This document shows positions 36,960 to 47,390 of a stretch of 64,000 bases of DNA, piece by piece. The notes beneath the pieces are model-generated. The model was not told the origin of the DNA. It searched no databases and saw only the letters and a list, made by a program, of their open reading frames with translations. The DNA lies in the NCBI GenBank assembly GCA_013396995.1, contig VWZP01001425.1, positions 354,010 through 418,009 on the forward strand, given 5' to 3'. The position numbers were made by a program, and so were the translations under genes. Every line of letters starts with the position of its first letter. Within the stretch, counting starts at the first letter, position 1. The stretch is from Dicaeum eximium (lineage: Eukaryota > Chordata > Aves > Passeriformes > Dicaeidae).

Positions 36960-39099
36960 TGTTGTGTTAGTACATTTTGTCAGTAAGCAAAGATCCTTAA
37001 CAGTGGTCCTCCAGTGGGCAGGGACCAGTGGGATGGGTATAGGGACACTGTTTAACTGGAGAGAGCACCACTGCAATGGGAAAACCTGTTTGAACAGGCA
37101 TGTGGAGGAGCTGAGATGAAAATGCACTGGACATCATGATTCAGTTGAACTTTTTTTGGTGTTGACAAAGTGTTTCCAAATCAGTTTGACAATATCTCTG
37201 TTTGGGACAGATACATTGAGATAGCAAAAAAACCCAATCCAGGTCTTTTCTGTGTATGCAGAATCTCTGTTGCAGGTCCCATGGGAGTCAAAGTTCTTGC
37301 TTAGCATACAAAGGCTTAGGAGTTTTATAGTGTTCAGACTCTTAATCTACAGAGTGTAATTTAATCCTCTTTTATCTGGCTGCACCACAAAGCCCCAGTT
37401 GTAAATAAATCCTATGGCGATGTAGATGCAGCTGCAGCTTCTGCTTCCTCACCTGCACTCGGTACATATTTCTGCAAAACAGATGGAATTGGGTGGTAAA
37501 GCCGCTCCACAGAGAGTGAGGTGTGCAGAGGGGAGGCTGGAGGCAGCAGAGCTTAAACACAAGTGATGGCTCTGAGTGGCTGCTCAGCCGCCTGCCGATA
37601 GCAATGATTTTCTGTTTGCCTGAGACCCGCCGCTCTGCCCTCCGCTCCTCGGGGCTCTGCAGGATTGGGAAGGCACAGGAGCCCTCCAGACTGGCTTTAG
37701 AGATGTTACCAGCTGGGAGATGGGGTCAAATGGAAGGTGAATTAATTTGTGCTGCACAAAGCACGGCCCTTGTGTAGCGCCCAACTCGCCGTGTCCACGC
37801 TGGATGCCAGACCCCTGTGTTGTCACCTCCAGGTCGAGCAGTGGTGCTGGCCTCTGGGGGAAAGGTCTATTTGCATATTAAAATTATCAACACGCTTGAC
37901 TAGGGAATACTTTTTTCATCCTTTTTTTGGTACTACTGTCATGGCAATGGCAGTTTTCCATAGTGCTGAGATACCTGCAATTAGGATAACACCACAGTTC
38001 CTAAAATAACTCTTCCCAGCTACAGAGCAGAAAACTTCCATTCAACAGGTAGTAAATTGGCTTTCTTGGATGAGGGTCATGGCTGAAGTGGACTGGAAAT
38101 GGGAGTCCAGACTGGAGCCAGCATTTAGGAGTGAACTGGGGGCACTGGCCTGGAGAACCTGCAGCTGCACGTGTAAGTGGAAGTTTTCATGCCAGGAAAC
38201 TCTGCTGCCAGATCTCTGCTACTGTACCTGGGCAGGTTTCTACTGAGCTCAGCGGAGCCCTGGGAACTGCTGAGGTAGCACATGTTGTGTGGTGGGTTGG
38301 AGGTGGGCTTTGGGTGGGACGAAGTCTGATTCTGTGTGAGATCACACACATCATCCTTGTTCCCTCCACGTGGGAAGCCAGCTCACGTAACTTCAGATTC
38401 ACATCTCATCAAAGCTTCAGAAAGCAAACGTTAAAGAAAAAATAAGACAGAAAAATGGCATTTCCTTTCAAAAGTGTCCCAAAGAGGTTGTGGCCATCAT
38501 TGGGGAAGAAAGGGGACTTAGGGCAGGGAGAGGGAGATTCAAACAACAGTGCTGATGCATGAATATTTTGATGAGCACTTGATGTGCAGAAGCTTCTGTT
38601 GTGGGTGCATTACATCATGTCTTTGTCTGCTGTCCTTGATTTACCTCCCCGTCCTTGCCTGGTTTTGCAGCCGTGGCCCGCAGTGACCCCGGCTCGGAGC
38701 TGCCCCGGCCCGGGGAGGATAAGCTATTCCTCCCCAGACAGCGATCCGCTCTGCCCGCGTGCCGTGCAGCTCTTCTAATGACATCCCAGTACCAGCCAGA
38801 GATGAATAATAAAAACTGCTGCCGTGGGTCCCACAAGGGCCTTCCGAGGAGCTTTGTTTCAGAATAATGAGTATGGAAATTCTGCATCCATAATGAACTG
38901 CAAGCAGTCTTCCAACTCACTCGTGCCGAAAATTCACACTTGCCTTTCCCATAACTTGTCACTTTTCTTTTATTATTATTGTTCAATATGTAAACAAGGC
39001 CAAGAAACTCTTTGTTCCTTTGTGCCTCCTTACGTTTGTCCATTAATCCCAGTCTCCCTCCCCTCCCCCCAACACAGGCAGGATTACACAAAGCAAAAG

Positions 39100-39520
39100 T
39101 CATTAATTTTTATCTCTGACTATCTGTGGGCTTTTTAATGTGGCCTGGCTTGCTTATGCACCAGCAATTACATGTCATAAGTGCTTGTAGATGCTGAAGC
39201 AGTATCGCGGGCTGATGAATCACTGCCTTCCCCTCTGATTAGTATGCGAGGGGCTGTGCTCTTCTTTGAGCAGCTGGCATGCCAATGAGGATCTGGCTCT
39301 GCTGGTCAAGGCATCTGGACTTGAATTCAATATGGATTGCTTTAATTAAATGGCTAAGCACACAAGGAGCTGAGGAACAACTCCATCATTGAGTGAAACT
39401 TGAAAATAAAGTCGATGTGAGAGCGTAGGTAGTAGGAATTGTTTAAACACCTGTTGGCTCTCTGGTGAACCTGCAGGTTCCTTTTTCCTTAATTAAGTTC
39501 CTGCAAGTGGCTGAAAATTC
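39100..39520. promoter_or_regulatory. Candidate enhancer with paired TTAATTAA palindromes
   Basis: This repeat-free stretch carries TTAATTAA at 39342-39349 and 39489-39496, CAGCAATTACATGTCAT near 39161, CTGATGAATCA near 39211 and CTGATTAG near 39235. The homeodomain-core density is high and no transposon is seen. Conservation would be the deciding test. Confidence 0.3.
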
Positions 39521-41612
39521 TTCCTGATTTGATCCTCAGATAAATCTCATTTCTAAACCTAGGTTTATCCTCAAAAGTTTAGGAACAGGTGAACTTGCTT
39601 CCATTTCTCTGCTCTTTATAGGAATTGTTATTATTTTTTAAAAGTAAGATTATTGCAATTTGTAGAAGCAGCTGTTTTAAGGAGGGGTGGGGCAGCTCTA
39701 TGTGGTGCCAGTGGGATGTGGAAAGTAGCAAAACATTTCTGAATATGCCAGGGTGGAGCAGTAAGAGATGAGACAGAAAAGCACTGCAAAAGACTTCCTG
39801 TGCCCACTTGGAAAGTCTGTGAATTAGACCAATTGAAATAAATACCGAAGGTGTATTTTCTCCAGCTCGGTATCAGTCTTCACAAAATGGGACTGTGAAA
39901 CCTGTTCGTTGCTTTTAGATTTTTCTAGTCAGTTATGGTCTTGATTTCTGCTCTACAACTTCCTGTGCTGGGCATTAAAGCATTGAGTCACACTAAAAGA
40001 TTCCAAGTTCATTTGAACTGTTGAGTTTATCGACTAAAGTGTTATCAATAAAAATGGGGCCTTCCATTATATATGAAGTTAGATTCCCAGGCTGCTTCCA
40101 GAGCAGCCCCTTACCTCTGTGTTCCTGCCAGCACTGTTGTATTGACTCATGCAAAATATGGCATTTACCTTAGTTCACAGAATCCCTTTGTCGTCTGAAA
40201 AGCTCCTAAAACACGGAGCTGTGGCTGTGCAGATGCACTCCAGAGGCTTTTTGTGCCAACATGCCCTTTCCAGCTGTGCCATCCTCTCTCCTGCCTGGTG
40301 CCCATGGTGGATAGGGAGCCTCTGGGTGGGAAGGGGGTAGGATTCTCTGGGCTTTGCCAGCACAGACAAACTTCATGGATACAGGTGTGTGCAGAGAAAA
40401 AGGAAACAGCAAGTGAACGGTGAGGGAATGGCCTTTGGCACCTTGTGGTTGGGAAATCGGGAGGTTTGGCCAAGCCCACCTCTGGCATTTTCATCTGCTT
40501 AATGATTTCAGGCACTTTGCAGCTCTTTTGGTCCTCAGGAGGGAAGGTGATGTGGCCTTTGTGATGGTTTGATGAACACCAGAATGTTGCTTTTCTTTCC
40601 TTCCACGTGCAGTTTACCATCCTTGCAAGGCCATTATTGTTCACTGTGTTTTGGGCAGTGGGACAAAGCCGTTGTTTCATCAGTGACAGAGATGAAATGA
40701 ATTCTCCTCTGCTCCTACATCTGCTAAAATCTGGGGCCTCTGTGCCCTCCACGCTGGCGACTCACATGGGTGACTCCAAAGCCACCTCCTCACCCATGGT
40801 GAGCCTCACTCCATCCTCACTCTGCAGATTAAATTAAAACAGAATCTGGATTAAGGGTATTTTCCCCCATGTTTTATATTTTAAGATACTTTCTCGTGTC
40901 TGTTGTATGATGCACATGCTTCATAAACCAAAGAGATTCATCCTGTCCTTCATCTAAATGAGGGACAAGTGGATGATGAGCTCCCCAGTGGTATCACAAT
41001 TTTCTATGCTATCAGGAAGAGGTATAAATCTGCTAAAATTAAAAGAATTGCAGAAAACACACCAATAACATAGCAACAGGGATATCTTCTTGATAATCTT
41101 GGGTATTCATTGTGACTAAATAGATGTTGCACAATTTCCCACTTGCTAGTTGTTTAGGATTTTAATGTAAATTACAAACTACATGACTGCAGTTCACTGC
41201 TGCAGCAGCTATTTCTTAAGCTTTATCTTTACCACAATGGGTTTTGTGTTGATGGGGTCTCCAGTGATTCTCTTCCTTTCCCAATTCATTTTTTTGCCAT
41301 GGCTCCTCGAGGTCACATCCTAAAGAAGTTCAGTGCCCTCTGGATAATGCCACCCATGTATGGAAAACATCCTTTAGTTTCTAAAGGCAGATTTTATATC
41401 CAAGCAAAATTTAGTTTATCACTTCTGTGGCCGTTACTCATCTCTGATACACACCTAGAACTCAGTTTATGCCCCTCGATTTCCCCTGCCCCCCAGAACT
41501 GCCCTCTCCACCTTTGTTCTCCAGGTCCCTCCTCCCCTGCTCCAGCACACAGGATACCACGCTTAGTGCAACCCAGTTTGCTCTTATCATTTTAATAGTG
41601 GACCGAAGGTAT

Positions 41613-41650
41613 GTTGCCATGTGAACAAGTCATCATGTCACCATGGCAAC
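41613..41650. promoter_or_regulatory. RFX X-box motif with a partial second copy
   Basis: GTCACCATGGCAAC at 41637-41650 is an exact match to the RFX X-box rule GTNRCC, 0-3 bases, RGYAAC. The word GTTGCCATGTGAAC at 41613-41626 starts 24 bp upstream; it has an exact left half and four of six bases of the right half. RFX proteins bind X-boxes in ciliary and immune gene control regions. Binding here is inferred from sequence only. Confidence 0.45.
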
Positions 41651-41683
41651 CGGCTGGATTGCAGCACCGCTCCGAGGACTGGA

Positions 41684-41726
41684 CTTTTTTTTTTTTCCTC
41701 TTTCCCCCCCTCCTTTTTTTTTTCCT
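41684..41726 (+). repeat. Polypyrimidine tract, 43 nt
   Basis: The run is unbroken C and T: a long T run, a central seven-C run, and a second long T run. This gives rough mirror symmetry, the pattern associated with intramolecular triplex (H-DNA). It lies 33 bases downstream of the RFX motif. Confidence 0.9.
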
Positions 41727-42723
41727 ACTCGGTGCTTTTCCTATTGTTAAATCTGCTGAAGGGCTCACAATGGGAGGATTCAGGCTGCTTTGGGAAGCAG
41801 CTTTTCATTTAAACCTGGAAGTTGTTGTATAAACAGCGAGGCCAGCGTGCCACGGGATTCGCTTTCAAGGCAGACTTGAGGAGGGCTTTGAAGCAGGACC
41901 CCGGTGTGTTCTGCAGCTTGATCAGGACTGAGACAATTACACGTCTTGGCACCTTCCAGACTCCTCTCCACACTCCCCTCTGCTGCCCGCAGTGGGGTCC
42001 CAGACGCTCAGCCGTGGATGGGGTGACCCCCGGACAGCCCTTTGCTGCTGCTGTGAGCTTTTTTGCTTTTGGAGATATCAGTAGGCCAAAATTAGACACA
42101 CTCAGAGGTTTCATTTTATTTAGGGTTTTTTTTCCACCTTCTCCCACGTCACATAGGCAGCTTCCAACACCAAGCAGTGGGGGCAGAGGAACAACATGAA
42201 AAGATAAATGATTCAGGCACTCAGACATGAGAGCAGCGAGAGCCTCACGTGTGCATCCCTACGCGCAGGAATGCTGATGGAATACGTAGGACTCTTCAGA
42301 AGACTGAGGAAAAAATATGCAAAAAATAAAGCTATTAAGCCTGAACTGTGAAACATTATTTTATACATTAAATTCCAGTAATTCATCTTTTTTTTTCCCT
42401 GAAACTATATGAGAGCATAGAGGCTGGCATGGTGGGGATCATTCCCAGCCCCTTCCCAGGTATGGATTGTTCTATCCAAGTCCTGGTGGGGCATAAAGAG
42501 CTCTTAGGAAAAGGTGTTTCCTGTAGGATTTCTAGAGCTCAAGTAGCAGCATGTGGGAGTACAACCTCAGCCTGCCTGGGTCCAGTTCTAGCACAGCCCT
42601 CCTGTGTGATTCTCTCCGTGGCAGCAGATGAGTAAGATCAGGAATGAAGCAGGAGGAAGAACACCTCCAAATATGGTTGAAGAGTCATTGGGCCAGGAAC
42701 TGCTGCTGGTGGCTGGTCTTCAC
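41727..42723. other. Unique non-coding DNA, no gene seen
   Basis: No exon is recognised. The stretch ends at a CR1 copy of a different subtype from the others. Confidence 0.5.
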
Positions 42724-42935
42724 CAAATCATCAAAGTTGGAAGGGACCTTCAAGATCATCAGGTCCAACCATCACCCCAACACCACCGCAACCACCCCTA
42801 AACCCCATCCCAAGTGCCACATCCAGACATCTCTTGAACACTTCCAGAGAGGCTGGCTCCAGCCCTTCCCTAGGCAACTTGTTCAATGCCTGACTACTCT
42901 TTCAGGGAAAAATCTTTTGTTAATATCTAATCTGT
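42724..42935 (-). mobile_element. CR1 LINE 3' fragment, distinct subtype
   Basis: The reverse complement of a CR1 3' end is visible: CAAATCATCAAAGTTGGAAG, GGACCTTCAAGATCATCAGG, TCCAACCATCACCCCAACAC, CCCAAGTGCCACATCCAGAC, CTTGAACACTTCCAGAGAGG, and TGACTACTCTTTCAGGGAAA. The 'CTTCAAGATCATC ... AACACCACC' form differs from the passerine-type copies, so it is another CR1 subfamily. It lies 236 bp from the next CR1. Confidence 0.85.
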
Positions 42936-43171
42936 CTTGATGTGCTGATGCAAACTGGAGATCAGATCCGAACACACAGGGCAGTTTCCCTCTGGGTGAA
43001 GAACAGGGAGAGGCAGTGGAGGCGCTGTTGGGATGTGCTTGGGATAGTGAATAAAAATGCAACAATGTGCAGCTTTGGGCACAGGACAGCTCTGTTCATC
43101 ACCAGTGCTGGGCTGGAGCACAGCAGCACCAGCAGCACGAGGATCATGGTGCCATCCCACTGTGTCTGCAT
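42936..43171. other. Spacer between two CR1 fragments
   Basis: This short unique stretch contains several GCAGCACCAGCAGCACGAGG-type trinucleotide-like words near 43122-43141. No gene is recognised. Confidence 0.5.
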
Positions 43172-43400
43172 ATCATCAAATCCCAGAGTGGTTGGGGTGG
43201 GAAGGGACCTTAAACTTCATCCCATTCCACCCCTGTCATGGCAGAGACACCTCCCACTGTCCCAGGTGCTCCCAGCCCCAGTGTCCAGCCTGGCCTTGGG
43301 CACTGCCAGGGATCCAGGGGTAGCCACAGCTGCTCTGGGCACCTGTGCCAGGCCTGCCCACCCTCACAGGGAAGAATTCATTCCTATTATCCCATGCCTG
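43172..43400 (-). mobile_element. CR1 LINE 3' fragment (passerine-type)
   Basis: It is the reverse complement of a CR1 3' end: ATCATCAAATCCCAGAGTGG, GGGAAGGGACCTTAAACTTC, CCTGTCATGGCAGAGACACC, TTGGGCACTGCCAGGGATCC, AGCCACAGCTGCTCTGGGCA, and CACAGGGAAGAATTCATTCC. It keeps about 229 bp and is an inverted partner of the copy at 44850-45097. Confidence 0.9.
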
Positions 43401-43599
43401 CACACGGGGCTCCCGTGTTTGTGGTACTACAGCCGGGCTGGTTTGCACACAGACCTCGCCCCGCTGGCCCTGGCAGCAGCCCCTGCCCCTCAGCACTCAC
43501 ACTCATTTAGGCAGGCAATTGGTGAGGTGAATGCCCTCAGTAGGCAGCAGGGATCAGCTCTTCTTTGTGCATAAAATTACAGCAAACAAGCCTCAAATA
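43401..43599. other. Unique non-coding DNA, no gene seen
   Basis: The sequence is GC-rich to about 43500 and then becomes AT-rich. No feature is recognised. Confidence 0.5.
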
Positions 43600-43920
43600 A
43601 CACAGGACACTTTCATAATTGATTTATGCGAGGACTCTGAAAGTTCTATTACCTTTTGTTTAGCTCAGGGGGCCTGACTCTGTGCAATCCATTGCTGAAA
43701 CTAATTACAAGATATAATTAAACTGTGACACGAAGATATTATACCGTTAGTTTACTAATGACACCGCGAAGCTGTACCACCAGCGCAGGACAGTGATTAT
43801 GCTTCATTCATTATTTATCCCTTTGCTAAATGAGACGCTGACATTTTCAAAAATTACTTTGAGGTTTCTTAATTGTCAGCAGCAGGATGGACTAGAAGGA
43901 GCTCTCCTTCCTCTTAGTTA
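43600..43920. promoter_or_regulatory. Candidate conserved non-coding enhancer
   Basis: This is a repeat-free AT-rich stretch with TAATTA at 43702-43707 and 43715-43720, TTTACTAATGACACCG near 43750, CATTCATTATTTATCC near 43806, and TTCTTAATTGTCAGCAG near 43867. It sits between CR1-bearing segments yet contains none. Motif density suggests developmental regulation; conservation is unproven. Confidence 0.3.
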
Positions 43921-44849
43921 CTTATCTGAACCTCAGATGTATTATTAGCAAAAACAAAAAAACCAGAAACCCAATAGCTCCCCTCCCCCTCTGGGGCTCT
44001 CTGGGCATTGCTGGGCTGGTCCTGCCGGGTGCTGATGGCAGGGGATGGGCAAAGGTCTGCTCTGGCCTGTCCTGCCACAGCCTGGCTAACCTGTGCTGCC
44101 TTATCCAGGGGGAATGTTGAGTTTTAGGTGGCTCTGTGCCAGCTGGAGGAGTCTGTCCCACTGCTTCCTCTGAGCATCTTCTTGCGTCGTTGTTGCTGTA
44201 ATAACTTTTTGGACTTTATCGATCAGTAAAGGCATTTTCCATTAGTATTACTAAAATAGAATTATTTACCTTAAAAAAACCCCAACCTTGTTAGAAGTGC
44301 TGTAATTGGCATAAAGCAGAACAGGCACTGCCATATTCTCAAAAAAAAGAAAAAGCATTTACTGACTTCCTCATGAGAAGTTCTGGTTTTTCGTCCATAA
44401 AGGCTTCTCTCCCTCTCCCTCTGTGCCTCCCCACCCTCTGTATTTCTTGAGTCTGGAGGACCTAAAAGCACATCTGGCACTAACCTCTGGGTCACCTTCC
44501 CACCACGCAGCCTGTTTTCCTCAGGGCACCACTGGACAGCTTAAGATGAGGTTTAATTTCTTCTGAGTGTAATGGCATCCGGCATCTATAATTACACTGT
44601 TTTCTGTGCTGTGCTGATTAAATACGATTTACCCAGAGAACCAAATGATGAATATTTGAGCGGAGTGTGTTGAACCAATAGCTGCTTAAATAGTCATAAT
44701 AAATAAACTTGAAAGAGGAGAAGGAAGAGGGGCTCATGAGTTATGGGACAGTAGCAGGTGTGAGAAAAAGAAAGTGAGATTAACACTAAAGGCAGAAGAA
44801 TATTTCTACTGCTTCATCTAAAGAGAAGGCCTAAAGGCCCAGCTTTAAT
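43921..44849. other. Unique non-coding DNA, no gene seen
   Basis: The part at 44540-44710 is AT-rich with ATAATTACACTG near 44589, GATTAAATACG near 44618 and CCAATAG near 44676, another weak enhancer-like patch. No exon is recognised. Confidence 0.45.
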
Positions 44850-45097
44850 GGCTCCCACTGCCAGAGGGCAGGGATGGATGGGATATAGGGAAGGAATTGT
44901 TCCTGTGAGGGTGGGCAGGCCCTGGCACAGGTGCCCAGAGCAGCTGTGGCTGCCCCTGGATCCCTGGCAGTGCCCAAGGCCAGGCTGGACAGGGCTGGGA
45001 GCACCTGGGACAGTGGAAGGTGTCCCTGCCAGGGCAGGGGTGGCACTGGATGGGCTTTGAGGTCCTTCCAACCCAAACCAGTCTGGGATTCTGTGAA
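44850..45097 (+). mobile_element. CR1 LINE 3' fragment (passerine-type)
   Basis: It is in sense orientation: CTGCCAGAGGGCAGGGATGG, GGGAAGGAATTGTTCCTGTG, AGGGTGGGCAGGCCCTGGCA, CAGAGCAGCTGTGGCTGCCC, TGGATCCCTGGCAGTGCCCA, AGTGGAAGGTGTCCCTGCCA, and the end CCTTCCAACCCAAACCAGTC followed by GGGATTCTGTG. At about 248 bp it is the longest young copy here. A CTCF-like 14-mer lies at 44858-44871. Confidence 0.92.
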
Positions 45098-46179
45098 GTC
45101 ACAGGTTTGGATTTCTTTCACTGTCTTCCAAAGAAGAAGGATTATTTTCCTTCCTTTTGCTCCCTCGGTATTAGTTTAGGAGTTGTTCTGGTTTGTGCAG
45201 CTCTGAGGGTGATTAAGTCCCACGTTGCATGTTTTAACCTCAGAAAGTGCAACAGGCCATGAAAGGTGAGGGCTGTGTCTTCTCCAGACCCACCTATGCT
45301 GGGTTCCAGTTCTCCTCAGAACCAGGAATGGCTGCACTGGCCAGGACAGAAGAGTGTGCAGTGTTAGCAGAGTTCCAGAACATTTGTATATTCTACACCT
45401 GTCCTTGGTCTCTGTAGTAGAGTGTCAGAGTGACATGCTGGTGAGGTCACAGTTCAGCTCTTGGCTTTTTCCAACCTGGAATCAAACAGCAACTCAGAAA
45501 TGGGTGAGTGGGAAGGAAACTTTCCCGGAGCCTTATTTACCTGATGAGCAGTAAATGTTGAATGACCTTGAAGTGTGCTTCAGAGAAACCAAGTGGTTGC
45601 ATTTGCTTAGAGACTGGTAGAAAAGGGATTAAGAAGACATTAGATATGTACCTGGTGCTTCGTGGGCTCCAAAAACGCCAGGAGTCAAGCTGATCTTTTC
45701 CTAAAGTGGCATTTCAAGCAGAATGTTTCCATTCTGGATCCAGGGGAGCAGTAAGCGCCGGCTTGCTCTAGGAATACTCAGATGTAGCTGGAGGAACTGC
45801 TGGCAGCCTGATCTTCCTGATGGTGACGTCGGTTCAGGTGGGATTTAGGCTGTTGTGTGGGCACCAAGAGCTGGGACAGGGACACCAGGAGTGCCAGCTG
45901 CAGTCTGAGAGTCCTCAGCACCAGCTGAGGTTTCTGCCTCTGCAGAAGTTACTCCCAGGAGTAACCAAGGGGCTTGGAGAGTTTGTTCAAACCCAGAGTG
46001 TGGAGCCCCTCACAGAGACAGAGCCTTTCCTATAAGGTCATTTCCATTCGGTGCCTCTGAATTTCTCCTGTGTTTTTGTGCCGTTGTAGGAATAAGGTGC
46101 TTTAGCATTTTTCCTTGCTCTCTCCTCCCACTCTGTCCCCCCAGTGAACTGAGAGGCTCTAAATATAGGTCACCCCAGG
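45098..46179. other. Unique non-coding DNA, no gene seen
   Basis: No exon is recognised. Sequence near 45610-45645 faintly recalls an old CR1 but is too short to call. Confidence 0.45.
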
Positions 46180-46460
46180 CAATTAGGGAAGAGTTGCTGG
46201 TTTTGAAAGACTGAACAGGCAGGGAGCCCAGTTTCCAAATGAGTTATCAGGTGAGATGATGTTTGGCCTCAGCCAGAGTGATTGACAGGGGGTCTGCATG
46301 TTCACAGATACATTATTTAAACATGGGGAGATATGAGAGATCTTCTGCACTAATTACTTCGAAGGCTGTATTAATCACAGGACACTTTAATACTCAATCA
46401 ATACTTGCATTTGTCAATGACCTTGTAAAGCTCCTCACTTTAACTCTGCTGTGTGGCAAA
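46180..46460. promoter_or_regulatory. Candidate enhancer with PBX-MEIS/PREP site
   Basis: A perfect TGATTGACAG decamer lies at 46279-46288; this is the composite PBX with MEIS/PREP binding word. Nearby are GCAATTAG near 46180, GAGTTATCAGG near 46241, TAATTA at 46351-46356 and TATTAATCACAGG near 46369. The stretch is AT-rich and free of repeats. It lies about 0.7 kb from a strong CpG island. Function is inferred from motifs only. Confidence 0.35.
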
Positions 46461-46984
46461 GGTGTCATTTGACATCTTCAGGGGGCTGGTTTTGTGCAGC
46501 TGTTGCTCAGTAAAATACACGTTTTGCAAAGTCTTAGTTCCAATTCTAAAGTGGAAATAGGAAAGGGATAGATGTTGAGGCAGCATATGAAAATTGCCTT
46601 TTCCCATTCTAACTGCCCCTGCCTTAGTCACTGCTGTCAGATCTGAAGCTGCTCAGCTGCAGAGGGAGGGGAGTTTAGTGCTCTACCTCTGCTCTGAGGC
46701 CATTTTTCCTACGCTTCTTTTTTATTCTTTTATTTTATTTGTGGTCCCTGTCATTCTGTCGGGGCAAAGGGGTAAAGAGATTTGACACTAAGTGCAGGGA
46801 AATGCTGTATCTGGAATCTATCTTCCAGACGGCAAAAGAATAAAAATTCATGGCAGGACAGCGGCTGCTGCCACGTTCCCTAAGACATATTGCAGGTAGC
46901 GTTATTTATTGTGGCACGGAGTTCATGGAAGTGCTACCTCAAAGCACCCGGAGAGATCCTAAAAAGCCCATCTCCCATCAGGTG
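46461..46984. other. Unique non-coding DNA, no gene seen
   Basis: This AT-rich sequence leads into the CpG island. No TATA box can be assigned to a start site. Confidence 0.45.
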
Positions 46985-47072
46985 CAGCAGATTTACGGCG
47001 CTGGAGCGGCGGGGTCGGAGCGCGGCGGGGGAGCCGGGAGCGCTCCGGGCGGGGCCGCCAGCGCTGCCCGAG

Positions 47073-47364
47073 CCCGTGCGGGGACAGTGCCCTTCATTCC
47101 CGTGCGGGGACACTGCGGGACCCGTGCGGGGACAATGCCCTTCATTCCCGTGCGGGGACACTGCGGGACCCGTGCGGGGACAGTGCCCTTCATTCCCGTG
47201 CGGGGACAGGGCCGGGCCCGTGCGGGGACAGTGCCCTTCATNNNNNNNNNNNNNNNNNNNNNNNNNNNNNNNNNNNNNNNNNNNNNNNNNNNNNNNNGGG
47301 ACACTGACTGCCATTCCCGTGCGGGGACACTGCCCTTCATTCCCGTGCGGGGACACTGCCGGGA
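47073..47364. repeat. Dimeric minisatellite, 48-bp period, with gap
   Basis: A 26-bp unit ending CCCTTCATT alternates with a 22-bp unit ending CACTGCGGGA; both begin CCCGTGCGGGGACA. Long units start at 47073, 47121, 47169 and 47217; short units start at 47099, 47147 and 47195. The array enters the N gap and resumes after it, with a long unit at 47316 and a 23-bp short-type unit at 47342-47364. True copy number is unknown because of the gap. Confidence 0.93.
47242..47297. other. Assembly gap, 56 N
   Basis: Fifty-six unknown bases lie inside the GC-rich minisatellite. The flanking units on both sides belong to the same repeat family, so the gap probably marks array copies that could not be resolved. 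Any protein or promoter reading across it is unreliable. Confidence 0.98.
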
Positions 47365-47390
47365 GCCGGGGCTGCGGGACGGCACGGCCG

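Larger units (their letters stand above)
36561..41612. other. Unique non-coding DNA, no gene seen
   Basis: This is mixed DNA with a G-quadruplex motif (36935-36959), a small GC-rich CpG patch (38680-38770), and an AT-rich enhancer-like stretch (39100-39520). The minus-strand frame near 40165-40752 (195 codons) has no recognisable domain. No transposon was recognised. Confidence 0.45.

Noticed and set aside
38640..38870. Possible exon after a pyrimidine-rich acceptor ending TTTTGCAG near 38670
   Set aside because: The following GC-rich sequence has no recognisable protein in any frame and no clear donor. Acceptor-like words are common.
40165..40752. A 195-codon minus-strand frame
   Set aside because: No domain or coherent structure is visible; it is a plausible chance frame.
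42942..43574. A 210-codon plus-strand frame
   Set aside because: More than a third of it is antisense CR1 3' end. Similar peptides recur at every CR1 copy (for example 44814-45121 and 60198-60486), which shows they come from the repeat.
45590..45660. Possible old CR1 (AAAAGGGATTAAGAAGACAT stretch)
   Set aside because: Too short, and the neighbouring CR1 landmarks are missing.
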